Source: Crocinitomicaceae bacterium
GTDB lineage: Bacteria > Bacteroidota > Bacteroidia > Flavobacteriales_D > Crocinitomicaceae
DNA: 57,132 nucleotides
NCBI GenBank assembly: GCA_022447585.1
Contig: JAKVAR010000009.1
Location: 1-57,132 of the forward strand
Reading direction: 5' to 3'
Within the stretch, counting starts at the first letter, position 1. Every line of letters begins with the position of its first letter. This document shows, one piece after another, positions 33,906 to 42,998 of this stretch. The position numbers and the translations under genes were made by a program. The notes beneath the pieces were generated by a model. It saw nothing but the letters and a program-made list of their open reading frames with translations, ran no database searches and was not told the origin of the DNA.

Positions 33906-34258
33906 TATGAGAAGTCAGTTTTAGTCATTTCTTGCTCTAAAAAAGCCCGGTTGTTCGCTTTGACCGAATTAAATAGTGCAATCGCTTTTTTGCCTTCTTT
34001 AGTAACTTCAGAGCCTCCACCACCTGTACCACCAATTGTTCTAATTACTAAAGGAGCGTTTCCAATGGTATTCATAGAATTTACCATATCCCATGCTTTT
34101 TTGTATGACATTTTCATTGATTGAGCCGCTTTTGAAATAGATTTATGTTTGTGAATTTCATTCAACAAAGTGATTCTTCCTTCCCCTAAATAGTTTCCTT
34201 CATCTGTGGAAATCCAAATTCGGCTATAAGCCTTGAATGATTCTTTAGTTTTCATCAC
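33905..34258 (-). CDS. ModE N-terminal-like winged-helix regulator
   Basis: A 117-aa protein equal to only the DNA-binding part of ModE: GEGRITLLNEIHKHKSISKA then AQSMKMSYKKAWDMVNSMN (residues 21-60) is the LysR-type helix-turn-helix, followed by the glycine-rich wing VIRTIGGTGGGGSEVTKEGK. The molybdate-binding TOBE domains of full ModE are missing, so any metal sensing would need another protein. It lies inside the Moco operon between moeA (77-nt gap) and the MobA-MoaD fusion (1-base overlap), which fits a local regulator of molybdenum metabolism. Confidence 0.88.
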   Translation of the reverse strand: MMKTKESFKAYSRIWISTDEGNYLGEGRITLLNEIHKHKSISKAAQSMKMSYKKAWDMVNSMNTIGNAPLVIRTIGGTGGGGSEVTKEGKKAIALFNSVKANNRAFLEQEMTKTDFS

Positions 34259-34335
34259 ACGCTATATTATTAAATATATAACGCTAAAATAGCGATATGT
34301 TATTTGATTGAAAAGAAAAAAATAAAAAGGATAGT

Positions 34336-35508
34336 CTATGGTAGCATAATAACCTGAACTTTGTCTCCAATGTTCCATATTTCTCTACCATTTTCTAGAA
34401 TGATTAGACAATTTCCATCAACAAAAGAATTGAGCATTGCAGAGCTCTGTCTTCCCATTATATCAACCTTTTGATCATCAGCTAGTCCTTTTAAGAAATG
34501 GGTCATTTCAGCTGTTTTCTTATAAGTCGAATTCAGTGTCAATGTTCTTGATTCTAATTCAGCCGATTTTTTACCTAAAAGCATATTCAATGCAGGTAAA
34601 ACGTAATTGTAGTAACAAGAAAGGGCAGAAGCAGGGTTTCCTGGTAGAGCAAATATGAGCTTGTTTTCTTTCGACCCAAAAAACATTGGTTTGCCAGGTT
34701 TTTGCTTGATTTTATAAAACCCTTCTTCAACTCCTAATTCTTCTAATATATCACCAACGAAATCATAATCACCCACAGAAATTCCCCCAGTAATTATAAC
34801 AACATTATTTTTAGAAATTAGATTCTGAATTTTATTTTTTGTTGCATCATAATTATCATCAATTGTATCTATAGACGCATCAAATCTCGAGCTTCGAAGT
34901 GCTGCTTTCAGCGTGAATGTATTCGATTCATATATCGCGCCATCTTTTAATGGCTGACCAGGTTTTGTCAATTCATTACCGGTAGCAAGAATTGAAATTG
35001 TAGGTTTATTATAAACAGTAACTTCAGTTAGACCTAGCATTGCTGCAAATCCAATTGCACCCGTATTCATTTCTGTTCCTGCAGTGAGTCCAATATCTCC
35101 GGTTTTAATTTGTTCCCCTAAAGGCCGAATGTTGCCGAACTGTTTAATTGGTTCGTTGATTGAAATCATTTCATGGTTTAGCTGGTCAACGATTTCTTGT
35201 TTTGCAACACAATTCGCCCCATTTGGAACCATTGCACCTGTAAAAATACGAGCGGCTTCACCAGGTTTTAAATTTAAATCGCTTTTATCTCCGGCTTTTA
35301 CTTCTCCAATAAGTTTGTATTTATTGCTATTATGCATTTGAACAGCGTAGCCGTCCATCGCGGATTGATCGAAGGGAGGCATGTTTATCGTAGAAGAAAT
35401 ATCTTCAGCTAGAACAAAGCCTAATGAGTCCATTAGTGAAACACGAATTGTTTCTAATATCCGACATTTAGACTTAATGATGCTTTTTGCTTTATCTACT
35501 GTAACCAT
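34336..35508 (-). CDS. moeA: Molybdopterin molybdenumtransferase MoeA
   Basis: Inserts molybdate into adenylated molybdopterin. The 390-aa protein shows the domain order of MoeA: MPPFDQSAMDGYAVQM (residues 45-60), PGEAARIFTGAMVPNGANCV, the central MoaB-like fold with TISILATGNEL and IITGGISVGDYDFV, FALPGNPASALSCYYNYVLP, and a C-terminal beta-barrel domain. It is the first gene of the reverse-strand Moco operon; no clear TAnnTTTG box was found upstream. Confidence 0.95.
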   Translation of the reverse strand: MVTVDKAKSIIKSKCRILETIRVSLMDSLGFVLAEDISSTINMPPFDQSAMDGYAVQMHNSNKYKLIGEVKAGDKSDLNLKPGEAARIFTGAMVPNGANCVAKQEIVDQLNHEMISINEPIKQFGNIRPLGEQIKTGDIGLTAGTEMNTGAIGFAAMLGLTEVTVYNKPTISILATGNELTKPGQPLKDGAIYESNTFTLKAALRSSRFDASIDTIDDNYDATKNKIQNLISKNNVVIITGGISVGDYDFVGDILEELGVEEGFYKIKQKPGKPMFFGSKENKLIFALPGNPASALSCYYNYVLPALNMLLGKKSAELESRTLTLNSTYKKTAEMTHFLKGLADDQKVDIMGRQSSAMLNSFVDGNCLIILENGREIWNIGDKVQVIMLP

Positions 35509-35952
35509 AATTAGTTTTTGTGAATTTCGAATTTAACTATTTCCAATAAACATAGTTCAACCGCTGTTATCAAATTTTGATCATTTTTGAGTGCCTTGTT
35601 TATGTTTACCATTTGCTAATTTGCTTTCTTTCCATATTAGGTTATCTTTAAATTACCTCTAGTAATAACATTATAAGAATTTATTTATCGTGCAAAATAA
35701 TTAGAAATCATCCTGAATAGCATACTTTGTTCAGGTTTATGAATCCTGTTGAACTATTTGGAACAACAGACCTGGGTTTTAGGTGTATGTTATCAATTCT
35801 TTTAACATGCGCTATTATGAAGCTAGCAAGAATGGGATCTAGTTCAACCGTCATGTTTTTTACAATTGTTAATGGATTATATCATAAAAACACAAAAGGA
35901 AATTCACGAATAATAAAGAGCAAAAAATGGGATAAAAATTAATCAAATACCC
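35509..35952. other. Intergenic stretch with two doubtful small ORFs
   Basis: This should contain the moeA promoter, but no consensus box is visible. A near-palindrome ATCAAATTTTGAT lies about 60 nt upstream of moeA and could be an operator. A 48-aa reverse ORF (35708-35854, starting MTVELDPILASFIIAHVKRI) and a 67-aa forward ORF (35739-35942, starting MNPVELFGTTDLGF) overlap head on. Neither resembles a family I know, and at most one can be real. Confidence 0.4.
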
Positions 35953-36288
35953 TTAATAGAGTAAATGTTTTTTACTGGATTCTCTCCACCCAGCACTATA
36001 CTCGCTATCTACAAAGTATATTTTTAAATCAGCATTATATTCGCTGTTAACGAAGTAAATCTTTTTGTCAGCAGAATACTCGCTGTCTTCGAAGTACCAT
36101 AAGCCTTTATTGTCTTTAGCGCTATATTCACTGCTAACTTTGTACACTTTTAAGTCTGCACTATATTCGCTGTCTACAACATAGACTTTTATGTCTGCAC
36201 TATATTCAGAAGATGTTGTGTATATTTTTTGAGAGAAAGCGAAGATTGAAGTCAGTAATGCTCCAGTAGCTAATATTAAGTTTTTCAT
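35953..36288 (-). CDS. Exported SEYSAD-repeat protein (DUF6150/Septknot-like)
   Basis: From the ATG at 36288 the product is 111 aa: a signal peptide (MKNLILATGALLTSIFAFSQ) and then six tandem units of about 13-15 residues with the core S-E-Y-S/N-A, separated by strand-like pieces such as IKVYVVD, LKVYKVS, GLWYFED, KKIYFVN and LKIYFVD, ending AGWR. Counting the last KKHLLY there are seven strand-like segments. From memory this matches the family called DUF6150 or Septknot; that should be confirmed. The longer frame from 36363 adds 25 residues before the signal and is unlikely. It stands alone, with a one-mismatch -7 box (TAAATTTA) upstream. Confidence 0.8.
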   Translation of the reverse strand: MKNLILATGALLTSIFAFSQKIYTTSSEYSADIKVYVVDSEYSADLKVYKVSSEYSAKDNKGLWYFEDSEYSADKKIYFVNSEYNADLKIYFVDSEYSAGWRESSKKHLLY

Positions 36289-36756
36289 AATTACGTAATG
36301 TGTTCCCTTAAATTTAGTGAAATAGTTTAAAAAACGCCTAGATTGATTGCTATCTAACTCCATAACCTTAATTATAGATAGATAAATTATAAACTGGCTA
36401 AATTTCGATTAGTTTAATGACACCTTAAACGGGTATAATAAGAATAATGCTTTGACCCTTTGCGACAGCTTAAGTTGATTTTATTTCTCTAATTTATCCA
36501 AAGCTGAAAATCAGTGCTTATTGGATAAAAAAAAATTACTGAACGCTATTAAAGGCTCCTTTAACATATGATTCTATCTGAGTTTGTTTTTGACTATATT
36601 TTGAATTCATATTGTCTTAAATACTTGAAAGTATAGGTGAAATCACTTTTTATAATCATGAACAAGTTCTTTTATTTGCATTCAAGGAACTAGGAGCACT
36701 TAGAGAGTAATCAGCAATTATTATACTCAGTGACGTTTAATACTTTCTATTGTATA
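36289..36756. other. AT-rich intergenic stretch
   Basis: No convincing gene on either strand. The only structure noted is the hairpin TTAAAGG / CCTTTAA with a 2-nt loop (36549-36564), not followed by a T run. It separates the repeat protein from the DUF2461 gene and may hold the 3' end of the pigment-cluster transcript. Confidence 0.45.
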
Positions 36757-37443
36757 TTAATATAACGGAGAACCATTAGAGTCTGTTGTTAGAACATCGC
36801 TCATATAGTCAAAGAAAGGGCGCATTTTCTTAAACGTATCATTGGCCTTTTCGATAAAATCATCAGCTAGCACTTCTTCGTCCGTGAAATCTTTACCTAC
36901 AACGAATTGTTTATATCTAAGTAAGTCAATATCTGGATGTTCTTTATCAAATCCCTTAGGACTCGATTTCAGTTTATCTCCTTGAAGTTGTCCAAAAGAA
37001 TCCACAAATTCAGGGCTTGTTATGATTTCTCTTAATTCACTTGCATCAGAAGCTATATCTTCTCTGATACGCAATAAATCTTCTTTGTTAGGTGCCCAAA
37101 ATCCACCACCAATAAAAGATTTTCCATTTGGTTGAATATGATAGTAGTACCCTCCTCGAAGAAGTTTTGTTGCTCTTTTGAATCCTCCACCCCAGTGTGT
37201 TTTATAAGGCGATTTATCTTTTGAAAAGCGAACATCTCTATAAATACGTTTCAGGCTTTTTTTCCCGTTCAACGTTTCGATATTGTCATGTTGGTTCATC
37301 ATTCGAAGTAATTCTTCAGCAAATGAAACCATTGATTCATGGTGTTTTTGATATTCAGATTTGTTTTCTGCGAACCATTCTCGATCATTATTGGCACCCA
37401 AAGCTTTTAAGAAGTTTAAATTCCCATTCGAAATATGTCCCAT
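36757..37443 (-). CDS. DUF2461 family protein
   Basis: A 228-aa protein with the DUF2461 core: NFLKALGANNDREWFAENKS (residues 9-28), KRIYRDVRFSKDKSPYKTHW (64-83) and YYHIQPNGKSFIGGGFWAP (99-117). The family is widespread and its function is unknown; it is sometimes listed as a possible nuclease or toxin-related fold, which I cannot support here. It begins 7 nt after the last gene of the pigment cluster, on the same strand, so it may be read from that transcript without being part of the pathway. Confidence 0.85.
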   Translation of the reverse strand: MGHISNGNLNFLKALGANNDREWFAENKSEYQKHHESMVSFAEELLRMMNQHDNIETLNGKKSLKRIYRDVRFSKDKSPYKTHWGGGFKRATKLLRGGYYYHIQPNGKSFIGGGFWAPNKEDLLRIREDIASDASELREIITSPEFVDSFGQLQGDKLKSSPKGFDKEHPDIDLLRYKQFVVGKDFTDEEVLADDFIEKANDTFKKMRPFFDYMSDVLTTDSNGSPLY

Positions 37444-37450
37444 AATGAAT

Positions 37451-38497
37451 TTATTTTGTCAACAAGATGAAGCCATGCCTAACATTGTCAAAGTGATTGT
37501 AAATTAATATGTTTTCAGTCTTCTCTGAATCATTCTTTTTTCGTTCAATATGCGAAAGAAAAGACTTGTTTCCATTAAGAAGTTGGGCAGATAACCAAAC
37601 TGCAAAAGAAGTGCACGTTCTATAGTCTCCAGTTAAATTTTTAAAACTGAATGATTTAGCGTGATTCAATAGTGTATTCTCAACAAAGCTGTAAGATTGG
37701 TTATGATTGATATCTCCATTGTATCCAAGCATTACTGAATCAATATCTGTGAGCTTCAAATCATGTCGATTCAGCATGTCAACTAGACAATGTGTTATAT
37801 CTTCTTCATTAGGATAGGTGATTTGAGCCACATCCTTAATTTCTGCGTAGTATTCTTTAGCTTCTTTTTCCACAATGAAAATTGTAGCTCCTTCACCGCA
37901 AACAGTTCCCGGAGTTACAGAATTCAATAAGTCTGAATCCTTAATAACCTCTGTCTTATATTTATTCGCTAATGAATCTATATTATAGTTATAGTCTGAG
38001 ATTTCCTCAATACCACCAATTAGTATTTTCGTATTATTTCCTTCTTCAAAAAGCATTAAACCATCTATAATGGCATTTTCAAAGGAAGTTCCACCATTAG
38101 TATAAGTGATGTTGTATCCGCGATTTTCACCCATTAATGCAAGTTGACCTGCAACCGCGTTAGGTGTACTCTGAACAAAATTTGTTGGGGTTAAAGTTCC
38201 CTCATCATATTCAACGATTTGATTTAAGAACTTTATGCAATCTTCTAGCCCACCGTTTGCGGTGCCGATAAGGACACCATCAATATCACTGTGATTTTTA
38301 ACCAATGGCAATCCGGCTCCAACTCCCATACGAACGGCTTTACCCATTCTTCGGAGTAGTCCTTTCGGAATAAATTCCATGTAATTGGGTTCAATGACAT
38401 TGTAAACCATTGCTTCATGATCTGTTTTATGACCATTCAAAAAATCTGAATTGTAAGTCAATTGAGGCGATATTGCTTTTAAGTCGGTAATAAACAT
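37451..38497 (-). CDS. Chain-length-factor-like ketosynthase homologue (copy 1)
   Basis: A 348-aa thiolase-fold protein of the beta-ketoacyl synthase N-terminal-like type found in aryl-polyene and flexirubin clusters. The position of the catalytic Cys is occupied by glycines (YTNGGTSFENAI, residues 132-143), so it should not condense but act as the partner or length-setting subunit of the KAS encoded next to it. Landmarks are IEPNYMEFIPKGLLRRMG (35-52) and FVQSTPNAVAGQLA (107-120). The start at 38497 (MFITDLKAISPQ) is preferred because the upstream ATG at 38530 lies inside the KAS gene. It closely resembles the protein at 49055. Confidence 0.85.
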   Translation of the reverse strand: MFITDLKAISPQLTYNSDFLNGHKTDHEAMVYNVIEPNYMEFIPKGLLRRMGKAVRMGVGAGLPLVKNHSDIDGVLIGTANGGLEDCIKFLNQIVEYDEGTLTPTNFVQSTPNAVAGQLALMGENRGYNITYTNGGTSFENAIIDGLMLFEEGNNTKILIGGIEEISDYNYNIDSLANKYKTEVIKDSDLLNSVTPGTVCGEGATIFIVEKEAKEYYAEIKDVAQITYPNEEDITHCLVDMLNRHDLKLTDIDSVMLGYNGDINHNQSYSFVENTLLNHAKSFSFKNLTGDYRTCTSFAVWLSAQLLNGNKSFLSHIERKKNDSEKTENILIYNHFDNVRHGFILLTK

Positions 38498-38499
38498 AA

Positions 38500-39693
38500 T
38501 TAAGCCTTTGAAAAAATTACTGAAGTACAATTTCCTCCGAAACCAAAAGAATTAGACATTACAATATTAAGATTTTCTAGCGTTTTAATTTCTTGAATAG
38601 GAGTTGTGTCATAATCCGTAATAGGGTCTTCACATTGTAGGCTAGGATATAATTCCTTATTCATTATTGAAAGAATGCTAAAGATAGATTCAATTGCACC
38701 TGAAGCGGCTAAAGTGTGGCCTGTATATGATTTTGTTGAGTTGTACGGAGGAATTTTTCCAAATACTTTGTGAAATGCAAACATTTCAGTTTTATCGTTG
38801 TTTGGTGTTCCCGTTCCATGGGCATTAATATAATCAATAGAGGAAGAATCAAGTTTAGCAGCTTTTAAAGCTCTTTCCATAGCTAATCGAGGGCCAAAAG
38901 CTTCATCTGATGTGGCAGAAGGGTGGAATGCGTCATTTGCATTTCCATAACCAGAAACTTCAGCTAACTGTTCCTTCTCATTACATAAGTCTTGCCTTTC
39001 TAGAACTAAATATCCAGCTCCCTCACCAAGTGTAAGGCCATCTCGTCTATTGTCAAAAGGTTTACATGGATTAGAAGATAAAATCATTAGTGCATTAAAA
39101 CCATTAACAGTGTATTTCGCCAGAGAATCTGCACCTCCAACTATAACACGATCCAAACGACCTGATTTGATTAACCTAGAGCCTAGCATAATTGCATTTG
39201 CTGAAGATGAGCAAGCCGTATTTATAGTAGAAGTGAACCCTTTTATTCCAAATTGTTCAACTATTCTAAGGGTATGTTCACCTCCGCCATACGCTCCTAC
39301 ATATTCTGAAGGCGTCCCTTTGAGATTGGCATCTGCATAAAGTTCGTCTGTATTACACATCCCACCAACAGTGCTTGAAGAAATAAACCCAGTTCGATAG
39401 GATCTAATCTCAGATTCAGAGAGGTTTGCTTGACTAATAGCTTCTTTAAAAGCCAAAGATGCTAGTAAAGCTGTTCGACTAATGCCATTTTGCCCCGTTA
39501 AATTGAGTTTAGCTTTAAGTTCTTCATCGCTGAGTTTTACTTCAGCAAAGTTTAGGGAGTCAACGTATTTAGAACTAAAGTGGTGAGCTTTACCAATACC
39601 TGATTCACATCGTTTTAGTTGAGCCAAGTTTGAAGCAACATCATTACCTATTGCCGAGACAACACCAATTCCAGTTACAACCACTTTACTCAT
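38500..39693 (-). CDS. Beta-ketoacyl-ACP synthase II-type (copy 1)
   Basis: A FabF-type condensing enzyme of 397 aa. The catalytic triad is present: C161 in NTACSSSANA, the first His in NAHGTGTPNND near residue 296, and the second in SYTGHTLAASGA near 330; the C-terminal NSFGFGGNCTSVIF loop is intact. It lies between the CLF-like gene (2-nt gap) and an ACP gene (5-nt gap), the standard KAS/CLF/ACP arrangement. It is a close paralogue of the KAS at 49972, which has the same neighbours. The likely role is polyene chain extension. Confidence 0.92.
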   Translation of the reverse strand: MSKVVVTGIGVVSAIGNDVASNLAQLKRCESGIGKAHHFSSKYVDSLNFAEVKLSDEELKAKLNLTGQNGISRTALLASLAFKEAISQANLSESEIRSYRTGFISSSTVGGMCNTDELYADANLKGTPSEYVGAYGGGEHTLRIVEQFGIKGFTSTINTACSSSANAIMLGSRLIKSGRLDRVIVGGADSLAKYTVNGFNALMILSSNPCKPFDNRRDGLTLGEGAGYLVLERQDLCNEKEQLAEVSGYGNANDAFHPSATSDEAFGPRLAMERALKAAKLDSSSIDYINAHGTGTPNNDKTEMFAFHKVFGKIPPYNSTKSYTGHTLAASGAIESIFSILSIMNKELYPSLQCEDPITDYDTTPIQEIKTLENLNIVMSNSFGFGGNCTSVIFSKA

Positions 39694-39698
39694 ACTAA

Positions 39699-39965
39699 TT
39701 ATTTTTTGTTAGCTAGAATATAATCAACGATTGTTTTAACATCCACAAGGATAGTTCTTCCTTCAGTAGGGTTATTAATCTTGATTCCATACTCTCGATC
39801 CAATAGAACAATTAATTCTACCGAATCAATAGAATCCAATCCTAATTCTGGTCCAAATAATGGCTCTTCGTCTTTAATTTCTTCTGGTTTAATATCCAAA
39901 AGGTTTAAGTATTCTACGATATGCTTTTTTAATTCTAATGCTAATTCTTCTCTTGATTGACTCAT
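39699..39965 (-). CDS. Acyl carrier protein (copy 1)
   Basis: An 88-aa ACP with the phosphopantetheine serine S45 in LGLDSIDSVELIVLL. The IDS/E-L-I helix II that contacts partner enzymes is conserved. It carries the growing chain for the neighbouring KAS/CLF pair. It is placed between KAS copy 1 and the ABC permease gene, 1 nt after the latter's reverse-strand neighbour. Confidence 0.93.
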   Translation of the reverse strand: MSQSREELALELKKHIVEYLNLLDIKPEEIKDEEPLFGPELGLDSIDSVELIVLLDREYGIKINNPTEGRTILVDVKTIVDYILANKK

Positions 39966-39966
39966 A

Positions 39967-41244
39967 TCAAATGTAATTTTGAATTTTTAATTTCATGTAG
40001 ATCAAAATCTGACACGCTAAAATAAATAATATTAAGAATAAAACGGTAGGAGTTAGCAAATACCAATCACCACCTTTTAAAAATAAGGCGTAGTACCCTT
40101 CCAAACACCAATGCAAGGGGGAAATTTTCCCGATTTGTTGTAAGAAGTGTGGCATAACAAATGTTGGAACCCAAATCCCTCCAATTGCAGCCAGAATAAT
40201 AACTGTGATCGCGCCAAATCCACTCGCTTGTTCCTGCGTTTTAGCGTAAGTTCCAACCAACATTGCGAAACTGATAGCGGCCATTGCAGAAAGAAATGAA
40301 ATAACGAATAATCCTTGCATGTTACCTGGTAATTCTAAGGATGGTAACCCTAGTAAAGGAAAAACAAATTTACCTAAAGCGAAAATGATGGCCAATTGCG
40401 TTAAAGCAACAAACAGAAACATGAACATTTTGCTAATCAATACCAACGAGAAACTAGCAGGGATTGTTTGTAGTCTAATGAAACTTCCACTAACCCGTTC
40501 TTTTACAATATTCCCACCCAATGAAATAACCATAAAAAACATCGCAAAAATTGACCATGCTGGAACGTTGTGTTGCGTTGAATTTGGAATTACATTGCCA
40601 GAAGTGGTACTTGCGGATATCTGATTGATTTCAATTCGGTTATTGAAGAATTCATTTTCTAAATCTTGTGGAACTTCATCATACCCCATTTGAATATAAA
40701 GACTTTCAATCATTAATCGATTTTCTAGCGCGTTCAAATAAGAATAGATACTATTCACCATTGAGAAACGAAAGCTTTCCTGTAAGACAGGATCGTAATA
40801 CAGTGATAGGGGAGATGTTTGCTCAAGTGATTGTTTTGTTGAATCTTCAGATAAACCAAACTCTTCGAGCATGCTAGAACCTATTGAACTGGCTTTGTCT
40901 TTCAGGTTTTTTGTAAAAGATACAGGTATTTCAATGGCAATTAGATTGTCATCATTTAATAGCTTATCTCTAATCTGGCTTGTCTCTATACCTTTTTCTT
41001 CAGAAATACTAAAAGAGCCTGAACTTTCAAGCATCCTAACAATTGTATCTCCTAGTTCGCCTTCATCATTATTAACAATAACGATTTCAATGGTGTTTTC
41101 ATTAACCAGCTTAAACGTACTATCTTGAACGAGTGTTATAATAAATACAAGAAGGATTGGCATCAGATACATCAATAATAACCCAACCTTATCATTAACA
41201 AGGATTAAGAATTCTTTCTTTATGCTCGCGAGTAATTTTCCCAT
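39967..41244 (-). CDS. ABC-2 type transporter permease
   Basis: A 425-aa inner-membrane permease. One helix lies at the N-terminus (LLLMYLMPILLVFIITLVQ, residues 22-40), followed by a large extracytoplasmic domain (about 45-235). Five or six helices then lie in the C-terminal half (AIFMFFMVISLGG-like, ISKMFMFLFVALTQLAIIFA, VIILAAIGGIWVPTF). This is the ABC-2 layout with a YhgE/Pip-like insert, used for drug, polysaccharide or lipid export. It overlaps its ATPase gene by one base. In this cluster it is a candidate exporter of the pigment or an intermediate. Confidence 0.88.
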   Translation of the reverse strand: MGKLLASIKKEFLILVNDKVGLLLMYLMPILLVFIITLVQDSTFKLVNENTIEIVIVNNDEGELGDTIVRMLESSGSFSISEEKGIETSQIRDKLLNDDNLIAIEIPVSFTKNLKDKASSIGSSMLEEFGLSEDSTKQSLEQTSPLSLYYDPVLQESFRFSMVNSIYSYLNALENRLMIESLYIQMGYDEVPQDLENEFFNNRIEINQISASTTSGNVIPNSTQHNVPAWSIFAMFFMVISLGGNIVKERVSGSFIRLQTIPASFSLVLISKMFMFLFVALTQLAIIFALGKFVFPLLGLPSLELPGNMQGLFVISFLSAMAAISFAMLVGTYAKTQEQASGFGAITVIILAAIGGIWVPTFVMPHFLQQIGKISPLHWCLEGYYALFLKGGDWYLLTPTVLFLILFILACQILIYMKLKIQNYI

Positions 41245-41987
41245 TAGTCCCTGTAAGCTATTCCTGTTAATTTTAAAAATAGAGACTCAAGGCTTGATTC
41301 ATTGTATTTACTTAAAAGTGAATTCAATTGATCTATGGCAATGAGGTTTCCTTGATCAATAAGGACAATTTCATTACAAAAATTCTGTCCTTCATTCATG
41401 TGATGGGAAGTATATATAATAGTTGTACCAGTTGAATTTAGTTCTTCTAAATAAGTCATGATAGCGTTCTTACTTTGAACGTCTACGCCAACTGTTGGTT
41501 CATCTAAAAATAATATATCAGGGTTGTTAATTATTCCGATTGCAAGGTTTACCCTTCTTTTCATACCTCCAGAAAACTTTCCAACTTTTTTGTGAATAAC
41601 GTGAGATAGACCGAGTACATCAAGAAGTAAGTTGATCTTATCCTTTAATTCATTTTTTGCAATTCCGTATAGTGCACCGAAGTACATTAAGTTTTGGTAA
41701 GGACTTAGTTCGGGGAAAAAAGAAAAGTCTTGAGGTACATAGCCAATTTTGGGAAGAATATCCTTAAGTAAAGTAGGGGACTCGTTCTTAAAATAAGTAA
41801 CATGACCTTGTGATTGTTTTATGATTCCACAAAGAATTGAAATAAGTGTCGTTTTTCCTGCGCCATTTGGTCCGAAAATTCCAGTTTTGGAACCCTTTCT
41901 TATTTCAAATGAAACGTCATTTAAACTGTTTCTTTCTGCACCAGGGTATAGTTTAGAAATATTATTTATCTCAATTATACCGCTCAT
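41244..41987 (-). CDS. ABC transporter ATP-binding protein
   Basis: The 247-aa motor subunit for the permease next to it. Walker A is GPNGAGKTTL (residues 38-47), the Q-loop is in IGYVPQDFSFFPEL, the signature is FSGGMKRRVNLAIGI near 138, and Walker B is ILFLDEPTVGVD near 157. It belongs to the CcmA/NodI-type group that pairs with ABC-2 permeases. A gap of zero bases separates it from the BtrH-like gene upstream. Confidence 0.95.
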   Translation of the reverse strand: MSGIIEINNISKLYPGAERNSLNDVSFEIRKGSKTGIFGPNGAGKTTLISILCGIIKQSQGHVTYFKNESPTLLKDILPKIGYVPQDFSFFPELSPYQNLMYFGALYGIAKNELKDKINLLLDVLGLSHVIHKKVGKFSGGMKRRVNLAIGIINNPDILFLDEPTVGVDVQSKNAIMTYLEELNSTGTTIIYTSHHMNEGQNFCNEIVLIDQGNLIAIDQLNSLLSKYNESSLESLFLKLTGIAYRD

Positions 41988-42998
41988 TTAACGCAGTTTC
42001 AATTTTGACAGGTCTTGAAATGCTTTCTTTTCTATAGCAGCAATTTCATTCATAATGTCTGCACAATGATCAAAATCCCTTTGACCAGTAATACGGCCTT
42101 TGTAAATTCCAGCCATTTGTAATGCGCTATCTCTCCACAGATCGCCAGACTTAGTGAATTCTTCAGAAATCCTGATCAATTTATCATTTCCTAATCTCTC
42201 TGCGGCTTGCTCTATAAATGCAGCGTACAAGAATCTAAACCCACCACCACCTGTTCCAATTTCTTCTTGCATTCTAACAATTTGTCCAAGGAATAGTCCA
42301 GCTTGGCGTTCACCGACTTCATCTCTCCATTTACGTACTTTTGAAGCAGTGTGATTAATACCTCGAATACCCGCAGCTCTGGCAGGAATATAAAGCATAT
42401 CTCTTACATTATGTTTGATTCCTTTGATAATTCCTTTTCGAATCATATCTTCAGTAATAACTCCCGCTTTTTCTGCATAATAGATGTGTCCCTTAGGAGC
42501 TAGTGCACCTTTTGCGAATCTAACTTTTTCCAATTCAGGTGCGGAAAGGGTAGTGGTAGTTTCCATTACTGGATCACTAATCAAATATTTATCATTTTCT
42601 TTACCGAAAACAATTAGGTTATGTGCATTGAAGTGAAAGCGATATTCTTTTGGGAAGTACATCAAGTGAAATACACCAACTTGACAGCCAACAGAGAGTC
42701 CTTCATTTACCTTTTTATCTAAATAGATCTGAGCAGCTTCTTTTGAACTAAATTTCTTACGATTAACCTTTACGTCTAATACTTTACACGTTCGTTTAAA
42801 AATAGATCCAGGCATAGATCGGAAAGATATAGCAGGACCTCCATTTACTTTCAAAAATGGAATATGGATATAAAAAAGTCCTGACCCCATCCCAAAAGCT
42901 AAAGGTTCATTCATCCAATCCATTCCTTGTTGTTGCAATAAGTTTACAGTTACACCATTTTCACAGTGCGCCGTTTGTACGTGCTTAAAATTTTCCAC
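41988..42998 (-). CDS. BtrH N-terminal / DUF4872 protein, candidate acyl-ACP transferase
   Basis: A 336-aa protein. Residues 1-150 match the butirosin BtrH N-terminal domain: QTAHCENGVTVNLLQQQG (8-25) with C12, FNAHNLIVFG with H126, and KYLISDP with D142, a papain/C39-like Cys-His-Asp set. Residues 155-336 fit the DUF4872 helical domain (LYIPARAAGIRGINHTASKV, then GFRFLYAAFIEQAAERLG). BtrH moves an acyl group from an ACP to an amino sugar. In a flexirubin cluster the corresponding reaction could be ester formation between polyene-ACP and the dialkylresorcinol; this is inference. It overlaps the 132-aa gene upstream by one base. Confidence 0.85.
   Translation of the reverse strand: MENFKHVQTAHCENGVTVNLLQQQGMDWMNEPLAFGMGSGLFYIHIPFLKVNGGPAISFRSMPGSIFKRTCKVLDVKVNRKKFSSKEAAQIYLDKKVNEGLSVGCQVGVFHLMYFPKEYRFHFNAHNLIVFGKENDKYLISDPVMETTTTLSAPELEKVRFAKGALAPKGHIYYAEKAGVITEDMIRKGIIKGIKHNVRDMLYIPARAAGIRGINHTASKVRKWRDEVGERQAGLFLGQIVRMQEEIGTGGGGFRFLYAAFIEQAAERLGNDKLIRISEEFTKSGDLWRDSALQMAGIYKGRITGQRDFDHCADIMNEIAAIEKKAFQDLSKLKLR

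Noticed and set aside
35570..35590. Near-palindrome upstream of moeA as an FNR site
   Set aside because: The half-sites read ATCAA...TTGAT, the reverse order of the FNR consensus TTGAT-N4-ATCAA, with a shorter spacer.
35727..35942. Forward ORF of 67-71 aa with one hydrophobic stretch
   Set aside because: It starts with TTG or an internal ATG, has no family resemblance or promoter, and overlaps head on with an equally doubtful reverse ORF; kept only in the note on the intergenic stretch.
35953..36363. SEYSAD repeats as a non-coding tandem repeat or CRISPR-like array
   Set aside because: The DNA units vary at third positions while the protein core is kept, and a signal peptide precedes them, so it is a coding repeat.
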